Origin: Candidatus Gastranaerophilales bacterium
GTDB lineage: Bacteria; Cyanobacteriota; Vampirovibrionia; Gastranaerophilales; Gastranaerophilaceae
Reading direction: 5' to 3'
Assembly: GCA_944323685.1 (NCBI GenBank)
Contig: CALUTJ010000002.1
Span: 89,740-153,739 of the forward strand
DNA: 64,000 bases
This document shows positions 8,437 through 17,188 of this stretch, one piece after another. The notes beneath the pieces are model-generated. The model was not told the DNA's origin, searched no databases, and saw nothing but the letters and a program-made list of their open reading frames with translations. The position numbers were made by a program, and so were the translations under genes. How positions within the stretch are numbered: position 1 is the first letter of the stretch; every line of letters starts with the position of its first letter.

Positions 8437-8921
8437 TACGGCTCGTATCTCGCCTACGACTCAAGCAAGAATCTCATTCTTCTTAATAGATCCTTCGGGT
8501 TTCACCCTCAGGATGACGAATAATTCATTGATTTCTCGTCATTCTGAAGCACCAGTCTTTGAATGTTTGCGATGATTGGGTGTGTTCAGAATCTTACCGG
8601 CCGTGTGTAATTCAAAGGCTGGTAAAGGCCTGAGCTCGCTTCGCTGTCTTGGATTATTGACAGTTCAAAGTTCTTGCACCTCGTTTTGATTTTTTTATGC
8701 AAATCGCCCTCGGTCTAACTTTTACACAGAACGTGTTCGCTCGTACACTCCGTGTACTAGACTTCACACTTGTCAAAATCCGCTTCCTCAGGATGACGCG
8801 AAAGTTTATTGTTCTTTTCTTAAAGTAAAAGACCAACCTACTTTACTCACCCCGTAAAAAGGGAAACATCCCCGACTCCGCCCCGCGTAAAAATTATAAA
8901 CAGCAAGCGGAACACATTAAA
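8437..8921. other. Gene-free stretch with degraded repeats
   Basis: No convincing gene is seen in these 485 bases. The stretch is more GC-rich than its surroundings and contains CCTCAGGATGACG twice (about 8507 and 8786) and its near-inverse CGTCATTCTG (about 8539). A short hairpin GTACAC-TCC-GTGTAC also lies here (about 8744-8758). This looks like a patchwork of decayed interspersed repeats. The 60-codon frame on the - strand here reads straight through these repeats and is not supported. Confidence 0.5.
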
Positions 8922-9644
8922 TTATGAACAAATCATAGAGTTAATTGTATCTCTTTCCAGAATATTCGTCTCTTCGACAACAAAATGCGGAGTATAGTCT
9001 TTTAAAACCAGCATTTTATTGATTTCCGTACTCAAACCGGCAAAAGACAAAGCTATTTGCGATGGTTTTTTGGTATTTCTTTCATTGATGAATCCGAGCA
9101 CGGTATCCAAAATTTCCAGAAGCATTGCCCTGTTAATATGCGCAAACTCATAATCTTCAAAAATTTCCATCAAAAACGGATACGAGTCTGTAGCATTAAG
9201 AGCATTAATTGTTTTGATTTTTTTTCTGATATCCTCATCCTGCAAGTCAGCAAAAGTAATCCTCAGATAATACATGGAATATCTGAAAATATTTTTGATG
9301 ATGATATCTCGCTGCTGAAATTTTGTAATCTCCTGATAAAAGTCAACAAACTCCTTGAGTAAATTTTCTTTTTTAGGGATAACAGCACTTTTTTGAATTG
9401 TCAGATAATCAATCAAAAACATTTCAAAAAGGTTTTTGGATAATTTTTCGGAGGCGTCAATGAAAAGGTTTTCCATCTCGAGCCAATAGGTGTTGTAAAG
9501 AGCTGATAAACCGTTATTTTTAAGGTCGGAAAAGATAAATCTTCTAATTTTAGAGACCTCAGTTAACTCATTAAATTTATCACTTAATGCAACCATGCCT
9601 GCATTATAGAGCATGCTCTTTAAATAATGCAAATTTTTTAACAT
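8922..9644 (-). CDS. Hypothetical all-helical protein
   Basis: Family not recognised. The 240 residues contain long amphipathic helical stretches and no signal peptide, membrane segment or recognisable motif. Base composition and codon use resemble the neighbours. The first ATG has no good ribosome site; an ATG 16 codons later (protein then starting MVALSDK) is an alternative. It lies 45 bases behind a TPR gene on the same strand and may belong to that transcript. Confidence 0.6.
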   Translation of the reverse strand: MLKNLHYLKSMLYNAGMVALSDKFNELTEVSKIRRFIFSDLKNNGLSALYNTYWLEMENLFIDASEKLSKNLFEMFLIDYLTIQKSAVIPKKENLLKEFVDFYQEITKFQQRDIIIKNIFRYSMYYLRITFADLQDEDIRKKIKTINALNATDSYPFLMEIFEDYEFAHINRAMLLEILDTVLGFINERNTKKPSQIALSFAGLSTEINKMLVLKDYTPHFVVEETNILERDTINSMICS

Positions 9645-9689
9645 GTATTATTAAAATTGTAAAATAGCCGGCAAAACTCTGACTGTTTG

Positions 9690-11369
9690 TTACACTTCAA
9701 AAAGCTTGTGCAGTCTGTAGCGGATGTCTTCCTCATCCAGCTCATCGGTCAAAACATTGTAATCCATTGCTTTTTGGAAATATTTTGCAGCGGTAGTATT
9801 TTCGTGAAGCATAGCATAACTGCGTCCGAGGTTAAAATAAGCCAGTGCATAGGCTTTATTGCCTTCTACAGCCTTGTCAAAAAGTCTTATTGCCTCATTT
9901 ACATTGCCAATATCATCAAGATAAATTACACCGAGATTGTTGTAAGCTATCGAATACTCGGGATTAAGCGCAATTGCTTTGTTATAAGCGACTATTGCCT
10001 CTTCTATATAATCTCTTTCCCACAGCGCCATGCCGCATTTGCAATACGATTTTGCATTATCCGGATTAATTTTTATTGCATCACAATAAGCTTTTATGGC
10101 ATTGTCGTATTCTTCAGTCGAAAAATACACATCGCCTATTGCAAGGTGGCTTTCTTCCGATTCGGGATTCAAAACAGCAGCAGTTTGATATAGCACTATA
10201 GCTGCCTCAGGATTGTTTTTAATCTCAAGATAAACAGAGCCTAATGCCTGACAAACAATTGATGTCCAGTAGGGATCAGGGTTGATATTTATTGCGGTTT
10301 GATAGTGCTCGATAGCGTCATCATACTGCTCAAGCTGAACAAGAGCAAACGCCATGCTGTTGTGGTAAAAAGGATTGTCGTCATCTCTTTCCAGTGCCAT
10401 GGAAAATGCGTTAACAGCCGGCAGGCTTTCGTTTTTTTGCAGATACAAATGCCCGAGTTCGTAATAAATTTTATCGTTTTCGGGTTCAATTTCCAAAAGT
10501 TTTGTGTAGCAATCAATTGCCTCATCATACTCTTGAGGGAAATGGGTTTGAACAAGTGTAGCCATTTTAACAAGTGCATCTCTGTCATACGGATTTGACT
10601 CGAGCACTTTTTTGTATGCGTCAAGCGCAATCTCGGGCGCATGCTCTTTTATGCAAATATCACCGATACGGTTATAAAAATATTCGTCACGTCCGGTATT
10701 TATGGCTGCGGAATCATAGGTTGCCACAGCGAGTGTAGAGTTCTTAATTTTTTCCAAAAATCCGCCGTAAGTCTTGTAAATAAAAACAAGCGCATCATCG
10801 GTAACATTTTTATACAGCATTCTCAAGGACGGCAAATCCCACAAAACAGTCAGACACCCCGAGCATGCATAATAAACCATTCTTATAAAATCAATAAAAG
10901 AGGGTTTTACATTATTGATTTTTTCATACAACATTGCTGCAAGAATCAATCTCGGGCGGGCAGAATTAATCGGGTTAATTTTTATTGCGTCTTTAAACTC
11001 TTTTTCCGCTTCTTCAAAATCGTTTGCAAGTTTCAAAAAATATCCTGTATAAAGGTGGGCATTAGGGTTATCAGGAGCAATATCAACAGCCATTTTGCAC
11101 TGTTCAATAGCAGAATCAAGTGATATCTGGCCGTTTTCAAACATAAGACTTGCCAGACGATAATATGTTTCAGGTATTTGAGGATTCAACTTAATTGCCT
11201 GAATATAATAATGCACAGCGTTCTCTAAATCGGCACTGTTGCTTCTTAATAAATATTTCTCATGGTATAGTCTTGCTTTTTCAAGCGTGTTTAAAACTAT
11301 TTGTTTTTTCTCTTTATCCTTCGTGATATCGGTATCTTCCGTAATACCGGATTTTTTTTGCTCTAGCAT
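9690..11369 (-). CDS. Tetratricopeptide (TPR) repeat protein
   Basis: The 559 residues are almost entirely 34-residue TPR units, with repeated patterns such as NPDNAKSYCKCGMALWE, NPEYSIAYNNLGVIYLD and NKAYALAYFNLGRSYAML. There is no signal peptide and no attached enzymatic domain. A less regular block (about 155-215) interrupts the array. TPRs mediate protein-protein contacts; the partner is unknown. It is one of four large TPR proteins in the window. The start is near a CTAGCATG context, with a weak ribosome site. Confidence 0.85.
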   Translation of the reverse strand: MLEQKKSGITEDTDITKDKEKKQIVLNTLEKARLYHEKYLLRSNSADLENAVHYYIQAIKLNPQIPETYYRLASLMFENGQISLDSAIEQCKMAVDIAPDNPNAHLYTGYFLKLANDFEEAEKEFKDAIKINPINSARPRLILAAMLYEKINNVKPSFIDFIRMVYYACSGCLTVLWDLPSLRMLYKNVTDDALVFIYKTYGGFLEKIKNSTLAVATYDSAAINTGRDEYFYNRIGDICIKEHAPEIALDAYKKVLESNPYDRDALVKMATLVQTHFPQEYDEAIDCYTKLLEIEPENDKIYYELGHLYLQKNESLPAVNAFSMALERDDDNPFYHNSMAFALVQLEQYDDAIEHYQTAININPDPYWTSIVCQALGSVYLEIKNNPEAAIVLYQTAAVLNPESEESHLAIGDVYFSTEEYDNAIKAYCDAIKINPDNAKSYCKCGMALWERDYIEEAIVAYNKAIALNPEYSIAYNNLGVIYLDDIGNVNEAIRLFDKAVEGNKAYALAYFNLGRSYAMLHENTTAAKYFQKAMDYNVLTDELDEEDIRYRLHKLFEV

Positions 11370-11462
11370 GCCTACCTCAGTCTTATGTCAATATAAACAT
11401 CGAAATAAAATTCAAAAAATTTAATTATTTGCAAAGAAATCCTCCACATATACCAAATTTTT

Positions 11463-11638
11463 TCTAATCTAATGTCGCAGTTGCCGCCTCGAGCCTTTGA
11501 GCCGTCACTGCTTGCCTTTGCCTTCTTTTTCGGCTGAACTGTGGTGAAGCCTGAAAAATGGCTTCACTATGTGAACAATGCGACACTCCAAAAATTCGTT
11601 CATGTTGCTTTGCTCATTATCGCTAATTTTTCTCGGAT
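11463..11638 (-). repeat. 177-bp interspersed element, copy 2
   Basis: About 176 bases, nearly full identity with copy 1 including the three inverted repeats. It lies between two - strand TPR genes, about 60 bases beyond the stop of the 11702 gene, with a terminator between. It explains most of the 332-base gap 11370-11701; the rest shows nothing else. Confidence 0.9.
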
Positions 11639-11650
11639 AAATTAGCAACA

Positions 11651-11680
11651 AAAAAGGTACGTTTTTTAACGTACCTTTTG
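11651..11680 (-). terminator. Rho-independent terminator after the pilT-TPR operon
   Basis: Twelve-base arms AAAAGGTACGTT and AACGTACCTTTT with a 4-5 base loop. On the - strand the stem is followed by a T run, so it would stop transcripts from the gene ending at 11702. Confidence 0.75.
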
Positions 11681-11701
11681 ATTATTCTTTTTTACGGATT
11701 A

Positions 11702-12511
11702 TTAATCCGCAAGACTTATTATTTTCTTAACCTCGTTATCAAGGAAATTTACCTCATCAAGGCTCGTTGCATAGCGGGTTGCCTCGTTAAACTTCTGGAT
11801 TGCATAAATAAGGTTAAGCTCTGACAGATTTTTTGAATTATATCTGTATTTTTTGTTCAATTCGCTTTCTGTGAGGTTTTCTTTTTGTTTTAACTCTTCT
11901 CTGAAATTTTTGTCAAAACACAATCTGTAGCGGAAAATTTCCGCCTGAGCTTTACACAAATACGCATCATAAAGATATTTGGAATCTTTTGGCAAAAGCG
12001 TAACATAAAGGTCTAAAAACGCACTTTTCTGATCGAGGTCGTTTTCTGATGCGGCTTCTTTAAACTTAAGTGCTCTTTGTTCATCAATATAATTGTCTCG
12101 AAAGTCCGAAAGCTCGTTCAAATCAACATGCATTCTAAATTCAGGATGTTCCTGTACTATTCTGTAGATGTTGTAATACGCTTCAGGGCTGATTTCCATA
12201 AGCAGCAGCTTTGTATACATCTCAAGACAGCGTTCGAGATTGCCGAGTTTTTCGTTACAGATTGCGCGTTCTTTATAGAATTTATCCTCATTACCAGGCA
12301 ATGATGCAAGATAATCGTAATCCTCAAGCGCAGTTTTATAAACACCGTCTTTCAAGAGTAATTCGGCTCTGGCTTGATATGCCTGTGTCAATTTCGGATT
12401 TAGAGAAATTGCCTCGTTGTAGCAATACAAAGCCTCATCTATTTTGTTTTGCGCTGCATACTCTTTTGCTTTATTTAAGTAGTCCTGCGCGTTCCATTCT
12501 TTTGCTATCAT
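11702..12511 (-). CDS. TPR repeat protein
   Basis: A 269-residue protein with three or four TPR units in its N-terminal half (EWNAQDYLNKAKEYAAQ, IDEALYCYNEAISLNPKLTQAYQARAELLL, YKTALEDYDYLASL) and a helical C-terminal half without clear repeats. No signal peptide is seen. Its ATG overlaps the stop of the upstream 129-residue gene (ATGA), so the two are translationally coupled in an operon led by pilT. The location suggests, but does not prove, a role linked to surface motility. Confidence 0.85.
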   Translation of the reverse strand: MIAKEWNAQDYLNKAKEYAAQNKIDEALYCYNEAISLNPKLTQAYQARAELLLKDGVYKTALEDYDYLASLPGNEDKFYKERAICNEKLGNLERCLEMYTKLLLMEISPEAYYNIYRIVQEHPEFRMHVDLNELSDFRDNYIDEQRALKFKEAASENDLDQKSAFLDLYVTLLPKDSKYLYDAYLCKAQAEIFRYRLCFDKNFREELKQKENLTESELNKKYRYNSKNLSELNLIYAIQKFNEATRYATSLDEVNFLDNEVKKIISLAD

Positions 12512-12897
12512 TTACATAACTCCAAAGGTTGTTCAAATTCTTTATCAATTGATTTTTTAAGGCTGCGATACATTATGTACACAAGCGTGTCACCCTCTAA
12601 AGATTCCTTCATGGATTGCAAAGCTGAGGATGTAGCCTGTTTTAAAATCGCGTCAACATTTTTTCCTGACGGAGTAGCAGTGGAATCTGCAAGCTTTTTC
12701 AAAACAAACTCGCAGAATTTTTTAGTCAACCCGAGCTGCAAGCCATAAGTAACATTGCTGCTTAAATCCTTCAGCCTGCTAAAAAATGTTTGCGCGTGTT
12801 TTTGCAGGACGCTTTCGTACTCTGACGGAGCAGCCTTTAGTATAGAGAGGTTATCTCTTAATACCTGAGATATTATTTCATCAATAATTTTATCCAT
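12508..12897 (-). CDS. Hypothetical protein in pilT operon
   Basis: Family not recognised. The 129 residues are predicted mostly helical and soluble, without Cys pairs or membrane segments; the C-terminus ends in a single cysteine before Lys. A GGAG ribosome site lies eight bases before the ATG. It is 26 bases behind pilT and overlaps the next TPR gene by four bases, so it is clearly a real gene within the operon. It may be a pilus-motor accessory protein (inference from position only). Confidence 0.75.
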   Translation of the reverse strand: MDKIIDEIISQVLRDNLSILKAAPSEYESVLQKHAQTFFSRLKDLSSNVTYGLQLGLTKKFCEFVLKKLADSTATPSGKNVDAILKQATSSALQSMKESLEGDTLVYIMYRSLKKSIDKEFEQPLELCK

Positions 12898-12923
12898 TAT
12901 ATTTCTCCGGTCTTATTGCAGGG

Positions 12924-14000
12924 TTATACGTAAACGCCTCTGAGCATTTTGCTCATTTCATTCTTTTCATTTGAAGCAACCATTGCCTCATCAGAAGAAA
13001 TCAAGCCGGCTTTAACAAGTTCCGACAAGGACTGATTTAAAGAAGTCATACCTTCAGACGCATTGCTTGAAATTAGTCTGTAGATTTCCTCTGTCTCCTG
13101 TTTAAGTATGTAATCTTTGATAGTCGGTGTAACAATCATGATTTCGCAAGCAGGATAGCGTTTGTCTTTTTCTTTTGAATAAACAAGTTTTTGAGAAACT
13201 ACCGCGCGCAAGGTTTCTGCAACCCTTCTTCTTGCCAGCTCTCTGTTGCTTTCATCAAACAGGTTAACAATTCTGTTTACTGTCTGGATTGCATCGTTAG
13301 TGTGGAGTGTTGCAAGAACGAGGTGACCGGTTTCTGCGGCTTTTAATGCTGCATCCATGGTTTCAACGTCTCTGATTTCGCCTATAAGTATTACATCGGG
13401 ATCCTGTCTTAACGCGTATTTAACCCCGTCTGCAAATGACAGAACATCGGGACCTATCTGGCGTTGGGACACCATACTGCGTTTGCAGTCAAAAATGTAT
13501 TCGATAGGGTCTTCGATAGTGATAATATTTTTGTATTCATTAGTGTTAATTTCATTGATAATTGAAGCAAGTGTTGTACTTTTACCGCTGCCTGTCGGGC
13601 CTGTTACAATAACAAGTCCGCTCGGGAATTTTGCAAATGAATTGATGACTTCCGGAAGACCTAAATCTGTGACCGAAGGAATATTATAGGGAATATTTCT
13701 TATGACAACAGCAGGATTGCTCAATCTGCGGCTGTAGTTGACTCTGAATCTTGAAGTACCCGGAATTTCATAAATAAAGTCAAGGTCTTTTTCCGTATTA
13801 AATTGCTGAACAATATTCTGCGGTGCAATTTCAAGAAGCATATTGCTGATATCTGTTCTTTTTACCGCAGGCATAACGACTTTTTTCATAAAACCGTTAA
13901 CCCTGACAAACGGAGCCTGTCCCACAATCATATGTTCATCCGATGCACCGAGTGCAATTGCTTTTTTCAAAAAGTCATTAATAGAAAATTCTTCACTCAT
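12924..14000 (-). CDS. pilT: Type IV pilus retraction ATPase
   Basis: PilT-type secretion/retraction ATPase of the GspE superfamily; it powers pilus disassembly at the inner membrane. The 358 residues hold an N-terminal PAS-like domain, Walker A GPTGSGKST, the Asp box around EDPIEYIF, Walker B ILIGEIRDVETM (the usual PilT wording with Glu) and the His box ATLHTNDA. It leads an operon with a small unknown gene and a TPR gene. Together with the prepilin-like genes at 30-32 kb it argues for type IV pili or a related machine. A PilU or general GspE paralogue is possible, but the length and the AIRDxE-like motif favour PilT. Confidence 0.92.
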   Translation of the reverse strand: MSEEFSINDFLKKAIALGASDEHMIVGQAPFVRVNGFMKKVVMPAVKRTDISNMLLEIAPQNIVQQFNTEKDLDFIYEIPGTSRFRVNYSRRLSNPAVVIRNIPYNIPSVTDLGLPEVINSFAKFPSGLVIVTGPTGSGKSTTLASIINEINTNEYKNIITIEDPIEYIFDCKRSMVSQRQIGPDVLSFADGVKYALRQDPDVILIGEIRDVETMDAALKAAETGHLVLATLHTNDAIQTVNRIVNLFDESNRELARRRVAETLRAVVSQKLVYSKEKDKRYPACEIMIVTPTIKDYILKQETEEIYRLISSNASEGMTSLNQSLSELVKAGLISSDEAMVASNEKNEMSKMLRGVYV

Positions 14001-14171
14001 TTTTACCTGTCCTTATCTTGGATTCTTATTACATGAAATCAAAATTATTGCATTTTGATATATCATATTAGATTTTTATTTACTTGAAATCATCTAATAT
14101 ATTGACTTGGTTTCAGACTCATATTTCATATGCAAAACAACCACTGATAATAAAACTATATAAAAAATAAT

Positions 14172-14199
14172 AAAAAGAGCAGACGTTCCTGCTCTTTTT
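14172..14199 (-). terminator. Rho-independent terminator after metG
   Basis: Arms AAAAAGAGCAG and CTGCTCTTTTT around a six-base loop, with T runs on both strands. It lies 29 bases beyond the metG stop and upstream of pilT. The remaining gap between metG and pilT (about 14001-14171) is AT-rich and probably holds the pilT promoter; an inverted ATTAGAT/ATCTAAT pair (about 14069-14099) is the only structure noticed. Confidence 0.75.
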
Positions 14200-14227
14200 T
14201 ATACCCTGTTATATTAATATTGAATTG

Positions 14228-15802
14228 TTACGCTTTTTTGGAAGCGCCTGCAATTTCAGAATCAAGCCTTAAAAATACCGGTTTGATTTTTGATTTTTCT
14301 GTTATTACACCTGCGGGAATTTCGCCCCACTTGAGGTCATCAAGCATAACAGCGCACGGGTCTGTATCAAGGTTAAGCTGACTGTATACGTCTTTTGCTA
14401 TGTTAGGGCAATAAGGCGCAAGCAGCGTTGCAATAAATCTCATTGACTCGAGCACAGTGTATAGAACCTGCGCGCACTCAAACATTTTGCCTTCTTTTGC
14501 CATACCCCACGGGGCTGTGTCATTAACGTATTTGTTTACTGTGTTAGAGAAGTTAACAATCTCCTGCGCTGCTTCTGCTACTTCGTATTTGTCGAATCTT
14601 TCTTTAACTGCTGCGACTGTTTTTAAAGCTTCTTTAGCAATTTCCGTATCAGCAGAGGTAATAAATTCGTTTTTGATTTCTCCGTCAAAGTATTTAACCT
14701 GCATATTCAAGGTTCTGTTTAAAAGGTTGCCGATGTTGTTTGCAAGGTCAGCGTTTACTCTCTCTTTAAAATCAAGGTCAGAGTAGTTTCCGTCGCGGCC
14801 TGTTGGCGCAGTAACCATCATAAAGTATCTGAAAGCGTCAGGGTGTGCAAGTTCAAAATTTTCCATAACATCTTTAGGCGCAATCACGTTGCCTAAAGAT
14901 TTACTCATTTTAGTCTGGTCTATAGTAATCCAGCCGTGAGCAAGAATTGTCTTAGGCAGAGGAATATCAAGCGCAAGCAAAAATGCAGGCCAGTATATTG
15001 CATGGAATTTAAGAATATCTTTACCTATAACCTGAACATCAGCCGGCCAGTATTTTTTAAACATATCGGAAGGGGTTTCCGTATCATAGCCCAAAGCCGT
15101 GATATAGTTAGATAATGCGTCAATCCATACGTAGATAACCTGAGATTCGTCCCCTAAAACAGGAACACCCCAGCTTACGGAATCTTTTGAACGTGATACA
15201 GAAATATCTTCAATGTGTTCAAGCTGGTTTATTACTTCGTTGGCTCTGAATTCAGGCTGAATAAAATCAGGATTGTTTTTTATGTGTTCAATGATTTTAT
15301 CTTTGTATTTTGAAAGTTTAAAGAAGTAGTTTTCTTCTTTAACCTCCTCGGGTTTTTTAAGGTGGTCGGGGCAAAGACCGTCTTCCGTCAAATCACGCGG
15401 ATTCAGGAAAGATTCGCACCCTGAACAGTAAAGCCCTGTGTAAGAGTGTTTGTAGATATCACCTTTATCCTGTAATTTTTTAAATATTTTTTGAACAATT
15501 TTTTCGTGTTCTTCATCTGTTGTTCTTATAAACTTGTTATAAGAAATATCAAGCCCTGCCCAGCACTCTTTGAACTTGTTTGCGTTTGTATCGCAGAGTT
15601 CTTTCGGAGTAATACCCATTGAAGCAGAGGTCTTTTGGATTTTTATACCGTGTTCGTCAGTACCGGTTAAAAAGAACACATCATCATATCTTTGACGGAA
15701 ATGGCGTGCAAGCACGTCTGTTTGTATTTTTTCGTAAGCGTGCCCGATATGCGGTGCTCCGTTTACGTAATCTATTGCCGTTGTTAAGTAAAATTTTGTC
15801 AT
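14228..15802 (-). CDS. metG: Methionine--tRNA ligase
   Basis: Class I synthetase that charges initiator and elongator tRNA-Met. The 524 residues carry the HIGH-type motif PHIGHAYEKIQTD near the N-terminus and KMSKSLGNVI. The connective-peptide zinc region CSGCESFLNPRDL...CPDH is intact. The length matches the short MetRS form without the C-terminal tRNA-binding (EMAP/Trbp111) dimer domain; that domain may be encoded elsewhere. The gene is monocistronic, with a terminator behind it, and divergent from rph. Confidence 0.96.
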   Translation of the reverse strand: MTKFYLTTAIDYVNGAPHIGHAYEKIQTDVLARHFRQRYDDVFFLTGTDEHGIKIQKTSASMGITPKELCDTNANKFKECWAGLDISYNKFIRTTDEEHEKIVQKIFKKLQDKGDIYKHSYTGLYCSGCESFLNPRDLTEDGLCPDHLKKPEEVKEENYFFKLSKYKDKIIEHIKNNPDFIQPEFRANEVINQLEHIEDISVSRSKDSVSWGVPVLGDESQVIYVWIDALSNYITALGYDTETPSDMFKKYWPADVQVIGKDILKFHAIYWPAFLLALDIPLPKTILAHGWITIDQTKMSKSLGNVIAPKDVMENFELAHPDAFRYFMMVTAPTGRDGNYSDLDFKERVNADLANNIGNLLNRTLNMQVKYFDGEIKNEFITSADTEIAKEALKTVAAVKERFDKYEVAEAAQEIVNFSNTVNKYVNDTAPWGMAKEGKMFECAQVLYTVLESMRFIATLLAPYCPNIAKDVYSQLNLDTDPCAVMLDDLKWGEIPAGVITEKSKIKPVFLRLDSEIAGASKKA

Positions 15803-15875
15803 AATCTATCCCGCTTTAAACTAATTTGCTAAAATTAAATTATCACAAAAAGAGAATATAAAAAAGGAGATAAAA

Positions 15876-16577
15876 ATGACAGAGCGTTTTAACAACCGTG
15901 GCAACAAAGATTTAAGACCGATAAAATTCACAAAAGATTATACAAAACACGCTCTGAGTTCCGTGCTTGTCGAGTTTGGCGATACAAAAGTTATCGTAAC
16001 AGCGACTGCCGAAGAAAAAGCTCCGAAATGGATGGAAAAAGACGACCCCAGAGGCTGGGTCACGGCAGAATATTCTCTTTTACCCACCTCAACACACACA
16101 AGATGCCAGAGAGAAAGAACAAAAATCTCGGGACGTACACAGGAAATTCAAAGACTGATAGGCAGAAGCCTGCGCTCCTGCGTTGAGCTGGAAAAGATGA
16201 CCGGCATCACAATAACAATAGATGCCGATGTTATACAGGCCGATGGCGGTACACGCTGCGCAAGCATCTGCGGAGGATATATTGTTCTTGAAGAAGCCAT
16301 AAACAAACTGCTCGCACAGGGTATTATCAAAAAAAATCCCGTGCTGGAACCGATTGCCGCTGTATCAGTCGGGCTTATTGACGGAGAGATTAAACTCGAT
16401 TTGGATTATTCCGAAGACTCCCACGCTCAGGTGGACTCTAACGTTGTTATGACAAAAAGCGGCAAAATTATAGAATTTCAAACAACGGCAGAAGGCAATC
16501 CGTTTACAAAACCACAGTTATATGAAATTTTAGATACGGCAGAAACGGCAATACAAAATATAATTTCTTTGTATTAA
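15876..16577 (+). CDS. rph: Ribonuclease PH
   Basis: Phosphate-dependent 3' exonuclease that trims tRNA precursors. The 233 residues start NNRGNKDLRPIKF and contain the conserved RGWVTAEYSLLP, RQERTKISGRTQEIQRLIGRSLR-like region, IDADVIQADGGTRCASICGG and the DLDYSEDSHAQVDSN active-site loop. The start follows AAAGGAGA. It stands alone between metG and a bidirectional terminator. Its function is relevant to the tRNA genes with unusual flanks in this window. Confidence 0.95.
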   Translation: MTERFNNRGNKDLRPIKFTKDYTKHALSSVLVEFGDTKVIVTATAEEKAPKWMEKDDPRGWVTAEYSLLPTSTHTRCQRERTKISGRTQEIQRLIGRSLRSCVELEKMTGITITIDADVIQADGGTRCASICGGYIVLEEAINKLLAQGIIKKNPVLEPIAAVSVGLIDGEIKLDLDYSEDSHAQVDSNVVMTKSGKIIEFQTTAEGNPFTKPQLYEILDTAETAIQNIISLY

Positions 16578-16598
16578 TTTTTTCCAAAACAATGTAGA

Positions 16599-16631
16599 AA
16601 AAAAGAGCAGATATAACATCTGCTCTTTTTT
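16599..16631. terminator. Bidirectional terminator between rph and a winged-helix gene
   Basis: Arms AAAAAGAGCAGAT and ATCTGCTCTTTTT around a five-base loop, with T runs on both strands. It separates the convergent genes. It is homologous to the terminator at 23241, with a paired A-to-G/T-to-C change in the stem. Confidence 0.85.
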
Positions 16632-16651
16632 ATCAATATTTAATCGAACGA

Positions 16652-16861
16652 TTACATATCGGTTAATCTGACTTTTGTTCTGGCGCCTTTGCCGTCGAGG
16701 TCAACTTTGCCTTCGTGAGCAAGCCAGCCGATACCCATTGAAACAAAATTTTGTTCCAGATCAAGGTTTTTTTCTAATTTAGAAATTGTTGTTTCGTTGT
16801 TTTTTTGATCGGCTAAAAATTCATAAACTTTGCCGGCAGCTTCTCCGATAAAATAGTTCAT
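16652..16861 (-). CDS. Small winged-helix protein (DUF2582-like), paralogue A
   Basis: A 69-residue protein that looks like the DUF2582 winged-helix family: GEAAGKVYEFLADQ, then a helix-turn-helix around TISKLEKNLDL and FVSMGIGWLAHEGK, then a wing with GARTKVRLT. The function of the family is unknown; a DNA- or RNA-binding role is inferred from the fold. A strong AAGGAGA ribosome site precedes the ATG and a good promoter is present, so high expression is likely. A paralogue about 88% identical by eye lies at 23295. Confidence 0.85.
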   Translation of the reverse strand: MNYFIGEAAGKVYEFLADQKNNETTISKLEKNLDLEQNFVSMGIGWLAHEGKVDLDGKGARTKVRLTDM

Positions 16862-16914
16862 CTTTAAAATCTCCTTCTCTTAAACTTTAAAACAGATAAT
16901 TTTATAACAAAAAT

Positions 16915-16943
16915 ATTGTACCAAATTTTTCAAATCATGTCAT
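16915..16943 (-). promoter_or_regulatory. Promoter of the winged-helix gene A
   Basis: On the - strand ATGACA (16943-16938), a 17-base spacer and TACAAT (16920-16915) preceded by TGG give an extended sigma-70 promoter about 55 bases before the start codon. The rest of the gap 16862-17188 is taken up by the repeat copy at 17009. Confidence 0.55.
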
Positions 16944-17008
16944 ATAAAATATATTATTTTTTTATAAATTTTTTACTTAAGCAAAAAGCACGGCTTCAGG
17001 ATTAAAAA

Positions 17009-17185
17009 TCTAATCCAGTGTTGCAGTTGCCGCCTCGAGCCTTCGAGCAGTCACTGCTCACCTTTGCCTTCTTTTTCGGCTGAACTGTGGTGAAGCCTGA
17101 AAAATGGCTTCACTATGTGAACAATGTGTCACTCCAAAAATTCGTTCACGTCGCTTTGCTCCTTATCACGAATTTTTCTCGGACA
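17009..17185 (-). repeat. 177-bp interspersed element, copy 3
   Basis: Full-length copy. It begins three bases behind the stop codon of the SPOR gene and reads in that gene's direction. A frame of about 30 codons beginning Met-Ala-Ser-Leu-Cys-Glu-Gln-Cys runs along the opposite strand of the element in this and other copies. Confidence 0.9.
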
Positions 17186-17188
17186 ACA

